64,000 nt of DNA from Acidobacteriota bacterium (GTDB lineage Bacteria; Acidobacteriota; Blastocatellia; Pyrinomonadales; Pyrinomonadaceae): the NCBI GenBank assembly GCA_016718135.1, contig JADKEF010000001.1:62001-126000 (forward strand), read 5' to 3'. A model generated the notes under the pieces. The model searched no databases and was not told the origin of the DNA. It was given only the letters and a program-made list of their open reading frames with translations. Positions 63,613-64,000 of this stretch are shown here, one piece after another (the stretch's first letter is position 1; every line of letters begins with the position of its first letter). A program made the position numbers and the translations under genes.

Positions 63613-64000
63613 TTGTGGCAAAATGTCGGGCGGTGCGGAAATGCACACGTCCCAGAGGATCTGCGGTGAGCCGCGCCCGAGCGTTTGCGAAGATGTCGTT
63701 TCTCCGAGCGGCAGAGGTTCGAGAGCTTGCGACCGCTTGAAGCGTCGGTAGCACATCTCCATAACCTGATAATGGTATCGGCCCTCGGGGCCGACGGCGT
63801 AACACGGTGTTTTGAGGCCATCCTCGAGATCTAGAAACACGCACGGCTCGAGTTCCGGACGATCGCTGAGATTGTAGGCCATCTGCGTCGAACGGCCCGG
63901 CCCGTAACGACTCTCGATCAATACATCGAGGACGTTTTGGACGAACGCTAGCTTTTCGTCCGGCGGCGTAGGTAGAAGTTTGATCGAAAGAGGTTTCGAG
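63595..64000 (-). CDS. unrecognised protein, C-terminal part (runs off the window)
   Basis: The frame is open through position 64000 and stops at 63595, leaving about 134 residues. Visible parts include IESRYGPGRSTQMAYNLSD, PCVFLDLEDGLKTPCYAVG and LWDVCISAPPDILPQ. I recognise no domain. The last five residues, GEPPA, are encoded by an arm of the REPIN-like repeat, so the gene may have been shortened when the repeat inserted. Confidence 0.55.
   Translation of the reverse strand, partial: SKPLSIKLLPTPPDEKLAFVQNVLDVLIESRYGPGRSTQMAYNLSDRPELEPCVFLDLEDGLKTPCYAVGPEGRYHYQVMEMCYRRFKRSQALEPLPLGETTSSQTLGRGSPQILWDVCISAPPDILPQGEPPA

Overview
The window (overall near 50% GC) reads as ordinary chromosome of a Gram-negative-type, diderm bacterium. 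Its gene set includes adjacent dnaG and rpoD, a split glycine decarboxylase (gcvPA/gcvPB), BshC for bacillithiol, a PIG-L deacetylase with a large C-terminal extension, many secreted hypothetical proteins, and RND efflux with an outer-membrane TolC-type partner. This mix fits Acidobacteriota, most likely the Blastocatellia/Pyrinomonadales side. That placement is inference from gene content, because no rRNA or tRNA gene was seen.

Layout. 1-6.5 kb: tail of a KdpD-like sensor, CCA-adding enzyme, a decayed MFS transporter, then rpoD and dnaG on the minus strand. 6.8-20 kb: secreted M20 peptidase, glutamine synthetase, secreted DUF11-like protein, M1 aminopeptidase, cobalamin-dependent methionine synthase with a palindromic repeat inside its coding region, an acyltransferase, and a membrane FHA-trypsin protein. 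20-25 kb: 2Fe-2S ferredoxin, an MtlR-like protein, and a pntAB transhydrogenase operon whose two halves are separated by an EF-Tu domain III-like protein and a DUF433/DUF5615 toxin-antitoxin-like pair. 25-34 kb: Rieske protein, VTT membrane protein, SRPBCC protein and a glycine cleavage operon (gcvT-gcvH-gcvPA-zinc ribbon-class V aminotransferase-gcvPB). 34-41 kb: heavy-metal efflux operon (Cys-rich secreted protein, TolC, adaptor, CzcA-type RND pump, PII-like regulator). 41-46 kb: prepilin, an AT-richer patch with exported proteins, and a three-gene TPR operon. 46-53 kb: glutamate dehydrogenase, a large outer-membrane/PKD/OmpA-like protein and a BNR-repeat protein. 53-64 kb: bshC, mutL, a 42-residue membrane peptide coupled to a sodium:solute symporter, a PIG-L protein, a GH46-like chitosanase, a biotin carrier protein, 1-Cys peroxiredoxin, and an unrecognised gene running off the end.

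Two themes deserve attention. First, palindromic repeats of several families lie in and between genes. Two are REPIN-like pairs of GAACCA...AGCGG arms, one in frame inside metH and one giving the stop codon of the last gene. A third family (CCACAGAT...ATCTGTGG) underlies the start and signal peptide of the PIG-L protein. Second, at least six genes are interrupted by small frame lesions. Four of these (FHA-protease, pntB, outer-membrane protein, mutL) are repaired by adding a single base. This looks like sequencing deletions, although recoding at the homopolymer sites in pntB and the protease cannot be excluded. Only the MFS gene is convincingly degraded.

No CRISPR array, insertion sequence, prophage, integron or large defence island was found.
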